Assembly (NCBI GenBank): GCA_016342285.1
Contig: JAEINQ010000040.1
Span: 1 to 64,000, forward strand
Direction: 5' to 3'
Source: Desulfobacterales bacterium
GTDB taxonomy: Bacteria; Desulfobacterota; Desulfobacteria; Desulfobacterales; JAEINQ01
DNA: 64,000 bases
A model generated the notes under the pieces. That model was not told where the DNA came from and made no database searches. It saw only the letters and a list, made by a program, of their open reading frames with translations. Below, one piece after another: positions 9,792 to 17,540 of this stretch (positions are counted from its first letter, which is position 1; each line of letters begins with the position of its first letter). The position numbers and the translations under genes are program-made.

Positions 9792-9941
9792 GGTCCCGGC
9801 GTCCGGCCGGGCCGCACAAATCATGTAGATCCTGAAAATCTGCAAGATCCTGTCAGAAGGTTTTTTAAGGGCATTTTGTTTTTAGACAGGATGAACAGGA
9901 TGAGCAGGATGTTTTCAAGACTTCCGGACGAAGTCTCGAAA
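9792..9941 (+). repeat. Composite palindromic element, copy 3
   Basis: Left hairpin CCCGGC-GTCCG-GCCGGG; right hairpin AGACTTC-CGGAC-GAAGTCT (9918-9936). The right stem is unique to this copy yet pairs perfectly. The gene-free stretch 9674-10222 holds this element and copy 4. Confidence 0.85.
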
Positions 9942-10036
9942 TATGCCATCGCCTGACGGTGAGGTGAGCATCGAGTCAGCATGGCAAGGGGCGCTAAGGC
10001 GGGTGATGCAACACTTTCCGCGTAGCGGATACAGTC

Positions 10037-10184
10037 ATTTGGCCGTTCGTCCGGAACGGTCAAATAGAATTAATCATGTAGATCCTGATGATCCGTCAGA
10101 TCCTGTCAGAAGGTTTTAAAGAAGGGTTATTAGACAGAATGAACAGGATTGACTGGATATTTTCCCGGGTTCCGGAAGAACCCG
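10037..10184 (+). repeat. Composite palindromic element, copy 4 (upstream of GxxExxY gene 3)
   Basis: Left hairpin stem ATTTGGCCGTTC with loop GTCCG; right hairpin CGGGTTC-CGGAA-GAACCCG. The right arm ends 38 bases before the GxxExxY start codon. Confidence 0.85.
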
Positions 10185-10222
10185 CGAAAGTGGCCATCGC
10201 CTGGCGGCGAAGGGACAACCCG

Positions 10223-10615
10223 ATGGAAAAAGAAGACCTGACCCACAAGGTGATCGGATGTGCATACCAAGTGTACAACACCCTCGGATTCGGATTTCTG
10301 GAAAGTGTCTATCGAAAAGCGATGGTGGTCGAGCTTGAGGCGGGTGGTATCCGGACAGAACAGGAGAGCCCGTTAAGGGTAGCGTACAGGGATCAGATTG
10401 TCGGAGACTTTTTTGTCGATCTGCTGGTCGAGGGTGAATTGATCGTTGAACTTAAATCCTTGGAGCGCCTGGGCAAGGTTCATGAAACACAGTTGGTTAA
10501 CTATCTGGTTGCCACGGGGAACGAAATCGGCTTGCTCATTAATTTCGGACCTTCGGGCGTTGAGGTCAAGCGCAAATACCGGACGAGAAATACAGAAAGC
10601 AAAGGCGAACATTAG
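10223..10615 (+). CDS. GxxExxY protein, PD-(D/E)XK nuclease fold (copy 3)
   Basis: This 130-residue paralogue is clearly diverged from copies 1 and 2. It carries G-F-L-E-S-V-Y as the name motif, then FFVDLLVEGELIVELKS, which supplies the Asp and the E-x-K of the nuclease-like core, and a conserved Gln in the QLVNYL helix. ATG 10223 is preceded by GAAGGGA and is preferred to longer in-frame options that would translate repeat sequence. The gene lies between two right arms of the CAGGAT element in direct orientation. The last 20 residues are basic and not conserved with the other copies. Confidence 0.82.
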   Translation: MEKEDLTHKVIGCAYQVYNTLGFGFLESVYRKAMVVELEAGGIRTEQESPLRVAYRDQIVGDFFVDLLVEGELIVELKSLERLGKVHETQLVNYLVATGNEIGLLINFGPSGVEVKRKYRTRNTESKGEH

Positions 10616-10671
10616 ACAGGATTGACAGGATTAACTGGATATTTTCCCGGGTTCCGGAAGAACCCGAGAAA
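10613..10671 (+). repeat. CAGGAT element right arm overlapping GxxExxY stop codon
   Basis: The stop codon of GxxExxY copy 3 lies at the edge of an ACAGGAT array followed by the CGGGTTC-CGGAA-GAACCCG hairpin. With copy 4 this places the gene exactly between two similar arms. Confidence 0.75.
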
Positions 10672-10766
10672 GGGGTCATCGCCTTCGGCGAAAGGGATGC
10701 ATCGAGGTATACCGTCACAGCATGCAAAGATTCGGCGCCACCCTTTTCGCGCAGCGGATGAAACCG

Positions 10767-10902
10767 ATTTCCATTTCGTCCGGAAATGGAAATTTGCCGT
10801 TGATCCTGAAGATCATGTAAATCCTGTCAGAGAAAAGAAAAAAGGTTTTAGACAGGATGAACAGGATCGACCGGATTTTTTCCCGGGTTCCGGAAGAACC
10901 CG
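10767..10902 (+). repeat. Composite palindromic element, copy 5
   Basis: The left hairpin is ATTTCCATTTC, loop GTCCG, GAAATGGAAAT: a perfect 11-bp stem whose inner pairs differ from the CCGTTC type while the loop is identical. The right hairpin is the CGGGTTC type. Confidence 0.85.
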
Positions 10903-11001
10903 AGAAAGAGTCTATCGCCTGCGGCGAGGGGAAAACGTTTCGGGAATCTCGGTATTTCCAGTGGTGCTTGGTATCACACCCTCCGCGCAGCGGATGCAAT
11001 C

Positions 11002-11184
11002 ATTTGGCCGTTCGTCCGGAACGGCTAAATAGAATTAATCATGTAGATCCTGAAGATCATGTAAATCCTGTCAGAGAAAAGAAAAAAAGGTTTTAGACAG
11101 GATGAACAGGATGGACTGGATTTTTTGCCTGCCAGCCTGCTTGTCGGGTCGTAGCTTTTAGCGAAGCCTGAAAGCCGGCCAGTC
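11002..11184 (+). repeat. Composite palindromic element, copy 6
   Basis: Left hairpin of CCGTTC type with loop GTCCG, normal 9-mer arrays, and an enlarged, rearranged right hairpin region. Confidence 0.8.
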
Positions 11185-11280
11185 AAGAAGTCATCGCCTG
11201 CCGGCGAGGTGAAGTTTCGAGGCAACCCGGTGTTACATGCAAGGCTCGGTGCCGCCTCTCTCCGCGCAGCGGATGCAATC

Positions 11281-11431
11281 ATTTGGCCGTTCGTCCGGAA
11301 CGGACAAATAGAATAAATCATGTAGATCCTGAAGATCATGTAAATCCTGTCAGAGAAAAGAAAAAAAGGTTTTAGACAGGATGAACAGGATGGACTGGAT
11401 TTTATGCCTGCCGGCCGGAAGCCGGCCAGGC
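11281..11431 (+). repeat. Composite palindromic element, copy 7
   Basis: Left hairpin of CCGTTC type with loop GTCCG; right hairpin with ten-pair stem built on GCCGGC and loop CGGAA. The gene-free stretch 10616-11665 consists of copies 5-7, then (11432-11530) a GGGGCTTCAC/CGACCCCAC sequence that recurs inverted near 15.9-16.0 kb, then about 130 bases without recognised content. Confidence 0.85.
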
Positions 11432-11665
11432 AAGAAGCCATGGGGCTTCACTCTTTGAGCTTGGGGCTTCACAAGCCGTTTCGACCCCACACGTCGACCC
11501 CACAAGTCGCCTGACGGCGAAAAGAGGGGCAACTCAGCATGACAGTCCCCGTGCGAGCCCGCGGCCCCAAAGGACCCAACCGTTGATCAAGATAGCTGAC
11601 TGCGATACGATATTCACTGCGTTTGAGAGTTCTGAAACAGCCGATTCGATAAGGTGAGGTGGCCG

Positions 11666-11917
11666 ATGGAGACGAACCGATTGAGAGAACGAATTACCTA
11701 TAATCCGGGCATATTCGGAGGGAAGCCCATCGTTCGTGGGCGACGCCTTGCCGTCGAACATGTGTTGGGTATGCTGGCCGCCGGCGATACGATTGAAAGT
11801 TTGTTGGAAGAATACCCATGGCTGGAAAGGGAAGACGTCCTTGCCTGCCTATTGTATGCAAAATCGGTAGTTGCGAACGAGTATTTCGAACCGATGCCAG
11901 AGAAATCCACGGCTTGA
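11666..11917 (+). CDS. DUF433 antitoxin
   Basis: This 83-residue protein matches DUF433 antitoxins: an ITYNPGIFGGKPIVRGRRL segment followed by VEHVLGMLAAGDTIESLLEEYPWLEREDV, a winged-helix-like core that normally pairs with DUF5615 toxins. ATG 11666 is chosen because AAGGTGAGG precedes it; an in-frame GTG at 11654 is less likely. The stop codon overlaps the start of the next gene, giving a coupled antitoxin-toxin pair. Confidence 0.85.
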   Translation: METNRLRERITYNPGIFGGKPIVRGRRLAVEHVLGMLAAGDTIESLLEEYPWLEREDVLACLLYAKSVVANEYFEPMPEKSTA

Positions 11918-12270
11918 AGCTGCTTCTGGACACATGCATCGCCAAGTCCGCGCGTGACAGTCTGATTGCGGCTGGTCATGATGTCGTCTGGGCCGGAGAT
12001 TGGCCGAGCGATCCAGGAGATGAGGAGATTTTAAAAATCGCTCACGTTCAAGGTCGGATAATCGTAACGCTCGATAAGGATTTTGGTGAACTTGCAGTTT
12101 TTAGGAAAATGCCTCATGCGGGCATCATCCGCCTTGTTGAGACTTGCACTTTAGAACAAGGAGAAACCACAAATCGGGTACTCATTCAATACGCACATGA
12201 GCTGGAGAAGGCGGCAATCTTAACGGCCGGCAAACAGAAAATAAGAATTCGACAACAAGAGTCGATTTGA
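11914..12270 (+). CDS. DUF5615 PIN-like toxin
   Basis: This 118-residue protein has the PIN-like DUF5615 layout: KLLLDTCI with the first acidic residue at the N-terminus, then HDVVWAGDWPSDPGDEEILKIA and IIVTLDKDFGELA with further acidic residues that would bind metal. The TTG start at 11914 overlaps the DUF433 stop (TTGA) and places the first strand at the expected position; longer in-frame starts would overlap the antitoxin by about 100 bases. Predicted RNase toxin. Confidence 0.82.
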   Translation: MKLLLDTCIAKSARDSLIAAGHDVVWAGDWPSDPGDEEILKIAHVQGRIIVTLDKDFGELAVFRKMPHAGIIRLVETCTLEQGETTNRVLIQYAHELEKAAILTAGKQKIRIRQQESI

Positions 12271-12327
12271 CCCTCTTCCTCGGATATCCTGCCCTAAGTG
12301 CTCTCGACGGAAATCGGGGTTGAAATC

Positions 12328-12633
12328 GGGGTCGGGCCAAGCAGAATGTGAGAAAGAGGTCATCGCCTTCGGCGAAAGTGATGCATCGAGGTATACCGTT
12401 ACGGCATGCAAAGATTCGGCGCCGCACTCTCCGCGAAGCGGATCAGACCATTTGGCCGTTCGTCCGGAACGGTCAAATAGAAATCCTGTAAATCCTGAAG
12501 ATCCGCATAATCCTGTCAAAGGGTGTCAAAATCCACCGCCCGTTCGCTTCACTCACTCAAGCAGATGAATTGGGGTCGGGCCAAGCAGAATGATTTTATA
12601 TCAATAGGTTATCTTAAAAATAAGGCCGTTTTA
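12328..12633 (+). repeat. Repeat cluster: two truncated GGTCGGGCC repeats and one left arm
   Basis: A 21-base stub of the GGTCGGGCC repeat (12328-12348) is followed by a left hairpin of the composite element (12450-12478, loop GTCCG) with its ATCCTG array to about 12520, and a second truncated GGTCGGGCC copy (12572-12633). No gene is seen in 12271-12708. Confidence 0.75.
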
Positions 12634-12708
12634 TCTCGGCAACATTCTACAAGCCAAATGATAAGCACCGGGTCCATTGAGGTGTTGCTTTATGCTAGGA
12701 GGTGAGAA

Positions 12709-13101
12709 GTGAGGGCGCCAAAGAGAAAACGGCCACGTAGACGAGAAGTCGCTGCGCCTCCGGAAGGGGTGAACCTTGAAAACGTGGCATTGCGTGTAAG
12801 GTATATCGGTAGTCCCGAACACAAGAATGCGCCTTCGTTCGCCGGACGGCTGCGGCCTAGGGCGGATGCCACCATCTGTGATTCTGAATTGAATGACCGG
12901 CAGGGCGAATTGACAGCGTGGCTGCAGGAGGCGATCCGTGCCGGTCAAGTGGGAGGCCCATGGGAAGGCGTTTTTCCACGATATGCATGGTATCGGCAGG
13001 AGGATGTGGTATACGAGGCACGCTTGGTGAACCGTGAATTGGGAGATTACAAGGGATATGCCCTTGAAAAGGACGAGTGGCCTAAAGGAATTGCGCCATG
13101 A
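12709..13101 (+). CDS. Unknown 130-residue protein paired with ImmA/IrrE-like protein
   Basis: The product starts with a very basic tail (RAPKRKRPRRR) and continues with a globular region rich in Arg/Trp, with the recognisable blocks RYIGSPEHK, SFAGRLRPRADATIC, AIRAGQVGGPWEGVFPRYAWYR and VYEARLVNRELGDYKGY. I do not recognise a named domain, but conserved-looking Trp/Tyr/Arg blocks suggest a real family, perhaps nucleic-acid binding. The GTG start has an AGGAGGTGA ribosome site. The stop overlaps the next gene by four bases, so the two are translationally coupled. A toxin-antitoxin or defence pair is an inference from genomic setting. Confidence 0.75.
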   Translation: MRAPKRKRPRRREVAAPPEGVNLENVALRVRYIGSPEHKNAPSFAGRLRPRADATICDSELNDRQGELTAWLQEAIRAGQVGGPWEGVFPRYAWYRQEDVVYEARLVNRELGDYKGYALEKDEWPKGIAP

Positions 13102-14429
13102 GCGGTCTGGACTTTGAATTCGAGTGGGAGGATCCGAAGGGGAGTTGGGTCCCGGAATTGCGTGCGACTTGGGCGAACCTTGCCATTCGAATCGGTGGGC
13201 GTTCGGCTACGCAGGTCTACGACTATGGCGCCAAAAGCGTCCGCGACAGGATTTACCTGCCGCTCTACCCCCTGGCCGAATGGTTGGCCATGAACTGGTG
13301 GACGCTGTTTTACGAGGTAGAGGTCCCCCGGCGGCAAATATCCGCGGATTATCGGTGGCGGCACAATCTGAGGAGGGCACGCGAAGGTTTTGCTTTCCCC
13401 AATATCATGATTCGCCCCATGGCTGGATTTGCGGCCATTGAATGGGAGCCCATGGACCTGCCGTCCTGCGGCGTGCGCTTTTTGCAAGGCGGCACGGCGA
13501 CGCTTGATGCCGATAGCGTGCAACAGGCTGCGGCCGGGCTGGTCCGGACGGTGATCGAACGGCTGGACAACGAGGGGGTCGTCGATACGCCGCTGAAACA
13601 CGAATGGGATGCCATTGAGGCGGCTGACAAGGAAGAGGCTATGTTTTGCCAGACGGCCGGGACCCTTGGTCTTGATCCCTACAGCATGAATGACGCTCAG
13701 TCTGAAGAGATTTTTCAGGTCGTCGGGATGCTACCGGTTTCGCTAACCGGGGATTTTTTTGCCATTGCTGAAGTTGTCCACTTGCGCACGCAGGCCCAAG
13801 ATTTGGCCCAACGCCTTCAATCCATCGTTTCGACAACCTTTGAACTCGGTGTTTTGAGGGACCTAAAGCGGGGCTTCCAACCGATCGATCCGTTTTGTGC
13901 GCCCTGGCAAGAGGGGTATCGCCTGGCTCGCCAACTGCGCCAGACACTCGGACTGGACGGCAAACTGGCCGGTTCGCTATCCGGGTTCTGGGAACTGCTC
14001 GGCCTGCCTTTGCAAATATTGGATTCGGCGGTGGTTACAGGCGGTGCGGAGCAACCTGTGGGAGGACCGTTGCAAGGATATTTCGATGCGCTGCTTGCGT
14101 ACAATACCGCCGGAAGCCCGGGGTTCATGATTAAAAAACAACATGAAACCTCCCAGCTTTTTGCCCTGGGACGCAGCCTGTTCGAATACCTGACCGGCAC
14201 GGAGGGGGAGCCCGTGCTGGTTTCGTCGGCGGTTACCCAGCGCCAGAAGCGCAACCGGGCGTTTGCCGCTGAATTCCTTGCGCCGGCCGAACTGTTGAAC
14301 AAACGTTTGCCTGGCTCAGTGATAGATGTAGCCGACGTGCAGGAATTGGCCGATCACTTCAAAGTATCGGCTTATGTCATTGCCCATCAACTGGAGAATC
14401 ACAATTTGGCCAGGGTAGTCGCCTTCTAA
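13098..14429 (+). CDS. ImmA/IrrE-like protein lacking the zinc HExxH motif
   Basis: This 443-residue protein has an unrecognised Trp-rich N-terminal half. The C-terminal half (residues about 270-443) resembles ImmA/IrrE metallopeptidases: EGYRLARQLRQTLGL, then a region ending QKRNRAFAAEFLAPAELL and ADHFKVSAYVIAHQLENH, which are typical flanks of that fold. Where the HExxH helix is expected the sequence reads KKQHETSQLFALGR, so the catalytic zinc motif is missing and the protein is probably a sensor or binder, not a protease. It overlaps the upstream small gene (ATGA). It could be the larger partner of a stress or defence module. Confidence 0.7.
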   Translation: MSGLDFEFEWEDPKGSWVPELRATWANLAIRIGGRSATQVYDYGAKSVRDRIYLPLYPLAEWLAMNWWTLFYEVEVPRRQISADYRWRHNLRRAREGFAFPNIMIRPMAGFAAIEWEPMDLPSCGVRFLQGGTATLDADSVQQAAAGLVRTVIERLDNEGVVDTPLKHEWDAIEAADKEEAMFCQTAGTLGLDPYSMNDAQSEEIFQVVGMLPVSLTGDFFAIAEVVHLRTQAQDLAQRLQSIVSTTFELGVLRDLKRGFQPIDPFCAPWQEGYRLARQLRQTLGLDGKLAGSLSGFWELLGLPLQILDSAVVTGGAEQPVGGPLQGYFDALLAYNTAGSPGFMIKKQHETSQLFALGRSLFEYLTGTEGEPVLVSSAVTQRQKRNRAFAAEFLAPAELLNKRLPGSVIDVADVQELADHFKVSAYVIAHQLENHNLARVVAF

Positions 14430-14458
14430 CGGGATGGCTGGCTTGAAATTGGTAAATC

Positions 14459-14745
14459 GGGGTCGGGCCAAGCAGAATGCTTTTATTCCAACGGGTTATC
14501 TTAAAAGCAAGGGTTTTAAGACATTTCCACCGCCCGCTGACGCTCAAGAACGCGAAGGACGCAAAGAAAAAGGGGAAATTGGGGGCGGGCCAAGCAGAAT
14601 GGCTTTATATCAATGGGTTATCTCAAAAAAAGGGCGTTTTTTTGAGCTATACACGTATTTTGGGGGTCAAAAAGGGCAATTTAATGGGCATCCGGCCGGG
14701 CTGCAATGAAATCATGTAAATCCTGAAGATCCGTCAAATCCTGCC
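14459..14745 (+). repeat. Two GGTCGGGCC repeats and an ATCCTG half array
   Basis: A truncated copy (14459-14512) and a nearly full copy (14581-14702) of the GGTCGGGCC repeat flank a remnant of the CGCGAAG array (14526-14570). A degenerate hairpin and ATCCTG 9-mers follow to about 14745. The 441-base gap to the next gene holds nothing else until its promoter. Confidence 0.75.
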
Positions 14746-14810
14746 TGCCGTTGCGTAGCTGAAAGCGAAGTATGGTCAAAAGGTTTTAAAGGACATTAGA
14801 AGACTGATCA

Positions 14811-14852
14811 TTGACAGAACACAAAAGAGGCTGTACGCTTTGAAGGTGTACA
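14811..14852 (+). promoter_or_regulatory. Predicted tacAT promoter and operator
   Basis: TTGACA (14811-14816) is followed after 17 bases by TACGCT, a weak -10. The -10 overlaps an inverted repeat TGTAC (14832-14836) / GTACA (14848-14852), a likely operator for the ribbon-helix-helix antitoxin whose gene starts at 14872. Confidence 0.5.
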
Positions 14853-14871
14853 ACGGGGAAAGGACCTGAAC

Positions 14872-15150
14872 ATGCCTCAAATTTTAGTTAAAGACAATAG
14901 CCGGGTATCTCTGAGAATCCCAGCCAAGGACAAAGCGCTTCTTGTGCGTGCCGTTGCCTTGCAGCAGACCAGCCTGACCGATTTTGTTATCCGGCATGCG
15001 GTAGAGGCGGCAAGAACACTGATCGATCAAGCCGAGAGAGTTACCCTCAGTGAACGGGACAGCCTGCGCGCGCTCGAACTGTTGGAAAACCCTCCGGCGC
15101 CAAATGCGAAGCTGATGAAGGCTGCCCACACCCTGCCGGAGGGGCTGTGA
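14872..15150 (+). CDS. DUF1778 antitoxin (TacA-like)
   Basis: This 92-residue protein has a ribbon-helix-helix DNA-binding N-terminus (SRVSLRIPAKDKALLVRAVALQQTSLTDFVIRHA), then an amphipathic tail ending in ENPPAPNAKLMKAA, the segment that in TacA-type antitoxins wraps the acetyltransferase toxin. Its GTGA overlap with the next gene and the operator-like palindrome over its promoter fit a coupled, autoregulated pair. Confidence 0.88.
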   Translation: MPQILVKDNSRVSLRIPAKDKALLVRAVALQQTSLTDFVIRHAVEAARTLIDQAERVTLSERDSLRALELLENPPAPNAKLMKAAHTLPEGL

Positions 15151-15722
15151 TCATTGGGCCCTGGCATGAAGTGCCGATTTCCAGTGCCTTTGATCGGGAC
15201 GCCTTTGACTGCGGCGATGCTGCCTTGAACGCGTTTTTGCGCCGCCATGCGCGAAAGAGTCATCAACGGGGTGCATCCAAGACGTTTTTGGCCATCAGTG
15301 ACAACGATTACAAGACGATTCTCGGTTTTTACAGCGTCGCGCCGGCTTCCGTGGTCTATGACAGCACGCCTCTTTTGATCAAACGAGGCCTCGCACGCCA
15401 TGAAGTTCCGGTGTTCAGGCTTGCGAGGCTGGCTGTCGATCGCTCGATTCAGGGCTGCGGCTTCGGGGGGCAGCTTCTTCTTGCAGCCGGTCGCCGTTGC
15501 CTCCTGGTGGCATCAGAGGTCGGCGGTGTGGCCCTCCTCATTGATGCCAAGAGCGAGCGGATTGCGCAATGGTATGCTGGCTTTGGAGCCCTCCGGCTCC
15601 TTGACCAACCCCTTTCCTTGCTATTGCCGTTTAAGTCCATTCACGATGCGCTCATTTCGGCCGGTAAGTTTGTAATCCCTTCTATGCAGTCATTTGGCCG
15701 TTCTTCCGGAACGGCTGAATAG
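15147..15722 (+). CDS. GNAT acetyltransferase toxin (TacT-like) with repeat-derived tail
   Basis: This 191-residue GNAT-fold protein is expected to acetylate charged tRNA. The acetyl-CoA pyrophosphate loop (Q102-GCG-F-G) follows RLARLAVDRS, and the WYAGFGA block holds the catalytic Tyr. Family members are usually about 160-175 residues. The last 11 or so residues (QSFGRSSGTAE) and the stop codon are encoded by the left hairpin of a composite repeat (15692-15720). The repeat therefore truncated or replaced the original C-terminus, probably without removing the catalytic core. Confidence 0.87.
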   Translation: MIIGPWHEVPISSAFDRDAFDCGDAALNAFLRRHARKSHQRGASKTFLAISDNDYKTILGFYSVAPASVVYDSTPLLIKRGLARHEVPVFRLARLAVDRSIQGCGFGGQLLLAAGRRCLLVASEVGGVALLIDAKSERIAQWYAGFGALRLLDQPLSLLLPFKSIHDALISAGKFVIPSMQSFGRSSGTAE

Positions 15723-15900
15723 ATCCTGTCGACAGGAAATCGGGGCCAAGCAGAATGATTTTATATCAATGGGTTATCTCAAAAAGAGGGCGTTTTTTTG
15801 CGCTATACACGTATTTTTGGGGTCAAAAAGGGCAATTTAATGGGCATCCGGCCGGGCTGCAATGAAATCATGTAAATCCTGAAAATCCGCAAGATCCTGC
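15692..15900 (+). repeat. Left hairpin, fused arms and GGTCGGGCC repeat
   Basis: The hairpin with loop TTCCG (15692-15720) runs directly into ATCCTGTCGACAGGA, a short self-complementary join of the left and right 9-mers. A full GGTCGGGCC repeat (15742-15859) and another ATCCTG half array follow. Confidence 0.75.
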
Positions 15901-15913
15901 CTGCCGTGACGTA

Positions 15914-16030
15914 TTGTGGGGTCGACGTGTGGGGCCATAGCCCAAAGGGCGACGACCCAAGCTCACAGAGCGTAGCCCCAAACGGCTTGTGAAGTCCCAA
16001 GCTCACAGAGCGTAGCCCCAAGCCCCAAGC
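15914..16030 (+). repeat. CACAGAGCGTAGCCCCAA direct repeat region
   Basis: The sequence AGCTCACAGAGCGTAGCCCC occurs twice in direct orientation, flanked by GTGGGGTCGACGTGTGGGGC. Part of it is the inverse of 11442-11510. Function unknown. The remainder of 15723-16642 has a CGCGAAG-array remnant (about 16071-16140) and no gene. Confidence 0.6.
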
Positions 16031-16406
16031 CTGAGCGAAGTCTGGCCAAAGGGCGTCAAAACATTCCACCGCCCGCCCCCTTATGCTCAAGGCCGCAATG
16101 AACGCGAAAAAGAACCATTTTTTCCGATCGGGGCGAAGCCGGTAGAAACATCCCGCCAAAAGGAATGGACATCAAGTGATATGATTGTTCATCTTATCGC
16201 AGCCGCCAGGCCAAACGTTGTGAAAATTGCCCCGATTTACAAGGCATTGAATAATGAAGCCTGGGCGAGAGCAAAACCTTGCCGAACCCTGCAACGTTTT
16301 GGCCAGGATTGCACGGAAATTCAAACTTGTCTTTAAATGAGAGCTGAAGCCTCTTTGGCATCCCCGCAGAATACCGAACGACCATGTCCAATTCCCAACA
16401 GTCCAT

Positions 16407-16441
16407 TTTACCCATTTGCGCCTTAGGGACATATGGGTAAA
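16407..16441 (+). repeat. TTA-loop palindrome
   Basis: TTTACCCAT pairs with ATGGGTAAA around TTGCGCC-TTA-GGGACA. Other family members carry TTTACACA/TGTGTAAA in the stem with the same centre. A short GGTCGGGCC stub lies downstream at 16509-16539. Confidence 0.65.
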
Positions 16442-16642
16442 TTCCCCTTGCTTTGGCCCCACACGTCACCTGACGGCGAGGGGAAAAATATTTCGAATGA
16501 TTGACGTTGGGGTCGGGCCGAGCAGAATGATTTTATATTTGCGGCTAAAATGCTTTTACGTCGCGTCGTAGCGTCGTGGCGTGAGGCAAATTTCTGGCAA
16601 GGATTTCACGGTTAAACTAAGGTTTCACGGCCGACCACCGTT

Positions 16643-16828
16643 ATGAAAAGAACCGCTCTTCTGAAACACTTGGCGAGACACGGCGCTTACCTGATCCGTG
16701 AAGGGCGAAGGCACAGCATTTACAAAAGGGAAGAATTCAAAACCCAAGTGCCGCGGCATAAGGAAATCGTTGACGAATTGGCAAGAAAGATTTGCAAAGA
16801 CTTGAACATTCCGTTCGTGAGGCGGTGA
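16643..16828 (+). CDS. hicA: HicA-type mRNA interferase toxin
   Basis: This 61-residue protein has the double-stranded RNA-binding-like HicA fold: LLKHLARHGAYLIREGRRHSIYK, with the catalytic His in RRHSIY, followed by VPRHKEIVDELARKICKDLNI. Length is typical. It lies one base before the hicB start, so the pair is co-transcribed. No strong ribosome site is visible before ATG 16643. Confidence 0.88.
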   Translation: MKRTALLKHLARHGAYLIREGRRHSIYKREEFKTQVPRHKEIVDELARKICKDLNIPFVRR

Positions 16829-16829
16829 C

Positions 16830-17042
16830 GTGAAATACAGAGCCATGATCAAAGAGGCGGACGATTGGTGGATCGGATGGCTTATCGATTTACCCGGTGT
16901 GAACGCTCAGGAAAGGACGCGGGAGGCGTTGATTGAATCCCTGCGAATCGGAGCAGAAGATATGCTTTCGACCGATGTCCCTTTCACCCCGGATGCCCAA
17001 CTGACCACCATAGATGTCCCAAATCCCAATTGGATTTTATAG
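16830..17042 (+). CDS. hicB: HicB-family antitoxin
   Basis: This 70-residue protein has the HicB partial RNase-H-like fold (YRAMIKEADDWWIGWLIDLPGVNAQERTREALIESLRIG). It is short and lacks a C-terminal DNA-binding domain, as in minimal HicB antitoxins. The start codon is GTG. It should bind and inhibit the adjacent HicA. Confidence 0.85.
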   Translation: MKYRAMIKEADDWWIGWLIDLPGVNAQERTREALIESLRIGAEDMLSTDVPFTPDAQLTTIDVPNPNWIL

Positions 17043-17189
17043 CTCTGCGGAGCGGGCGAATGTGGTTTTCTCCTGCCGGTCATGAAAATCTGAACGATCC
17101 TGAAAATCCGTATAATCCTGCCTGCCGTTGCGTAGCTGAAAGCGAAGTATGGTCAAAAGGTCTTACGGACTTTTCATTCGACAGACGTT

Positions 17190-17450
17190 GGGGTCGGGCC
17201 AAGCAGAACAATATAATATCAGTGGGTTACCTCAAATAGAGAGCGTTTTTTATCGCTATACACTTGTTTTGGGGGTCAAAAAGGGCAATTTATGAGAAGC
17301 TTGAAAGGGCGTCCGGCCGGGCCGCACATATCCTGTAGATCCTGCCCAATTTACCCATTTCAGCTTTAAGCCGTTTTGGGTAACTTGTTCCACCCCAGCT
17401 TCACCCTTTTGGCCACGAACCCATGGCCTCCTTGGGTCCTTGGCGGTTCA
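17190..17450 (+). repeat. GGTCGGGCC repeat and TTA-loop palindrome
   Basis: A diverged full copy of the GGTCGGGCC repeat (17190-17325) is followed by ATCCTG and the same 110-base TTACCCA/TGGGTAA palindrome block found at 6250. The region 17043-17189 holds an ATCCTG half array. Confidence 0.75.
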
Positions 17451-17478
17451 GGCCTGCGTTGAAGTGGCCGGATTGTTC

Positions 17479-17540
17479 TTGACTGTTAAAATTGCATATT
17501 ATAATATGAGATAAAAAATAAATTTGCACACTATGATATG
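17479..17540 (+). promoter_or_regulatory. Predicted promoter with paired operator-like repeats
   Basis: TTGACT (17479-17484) and TATAAT (17500-17505) form a 15-base-spaced promoter. A 16-base sequence TGCATATTATAATATG (17493-17508, perfectly palindromic core) recurs in degenerate form at 17525-17540, 32 bases on, the second copy ending in the start codon. Occupancy would block both the -10 and the start codon. No Shine-Dalgarno is visible. Confidence 0.5.

Noticed and set aside
8511..11431. CRISPR array
   Set aside because: Repeats are palindromic, variable, spaced by long related sequence and not by unique spacers of uniform size, and no cas genes are present.
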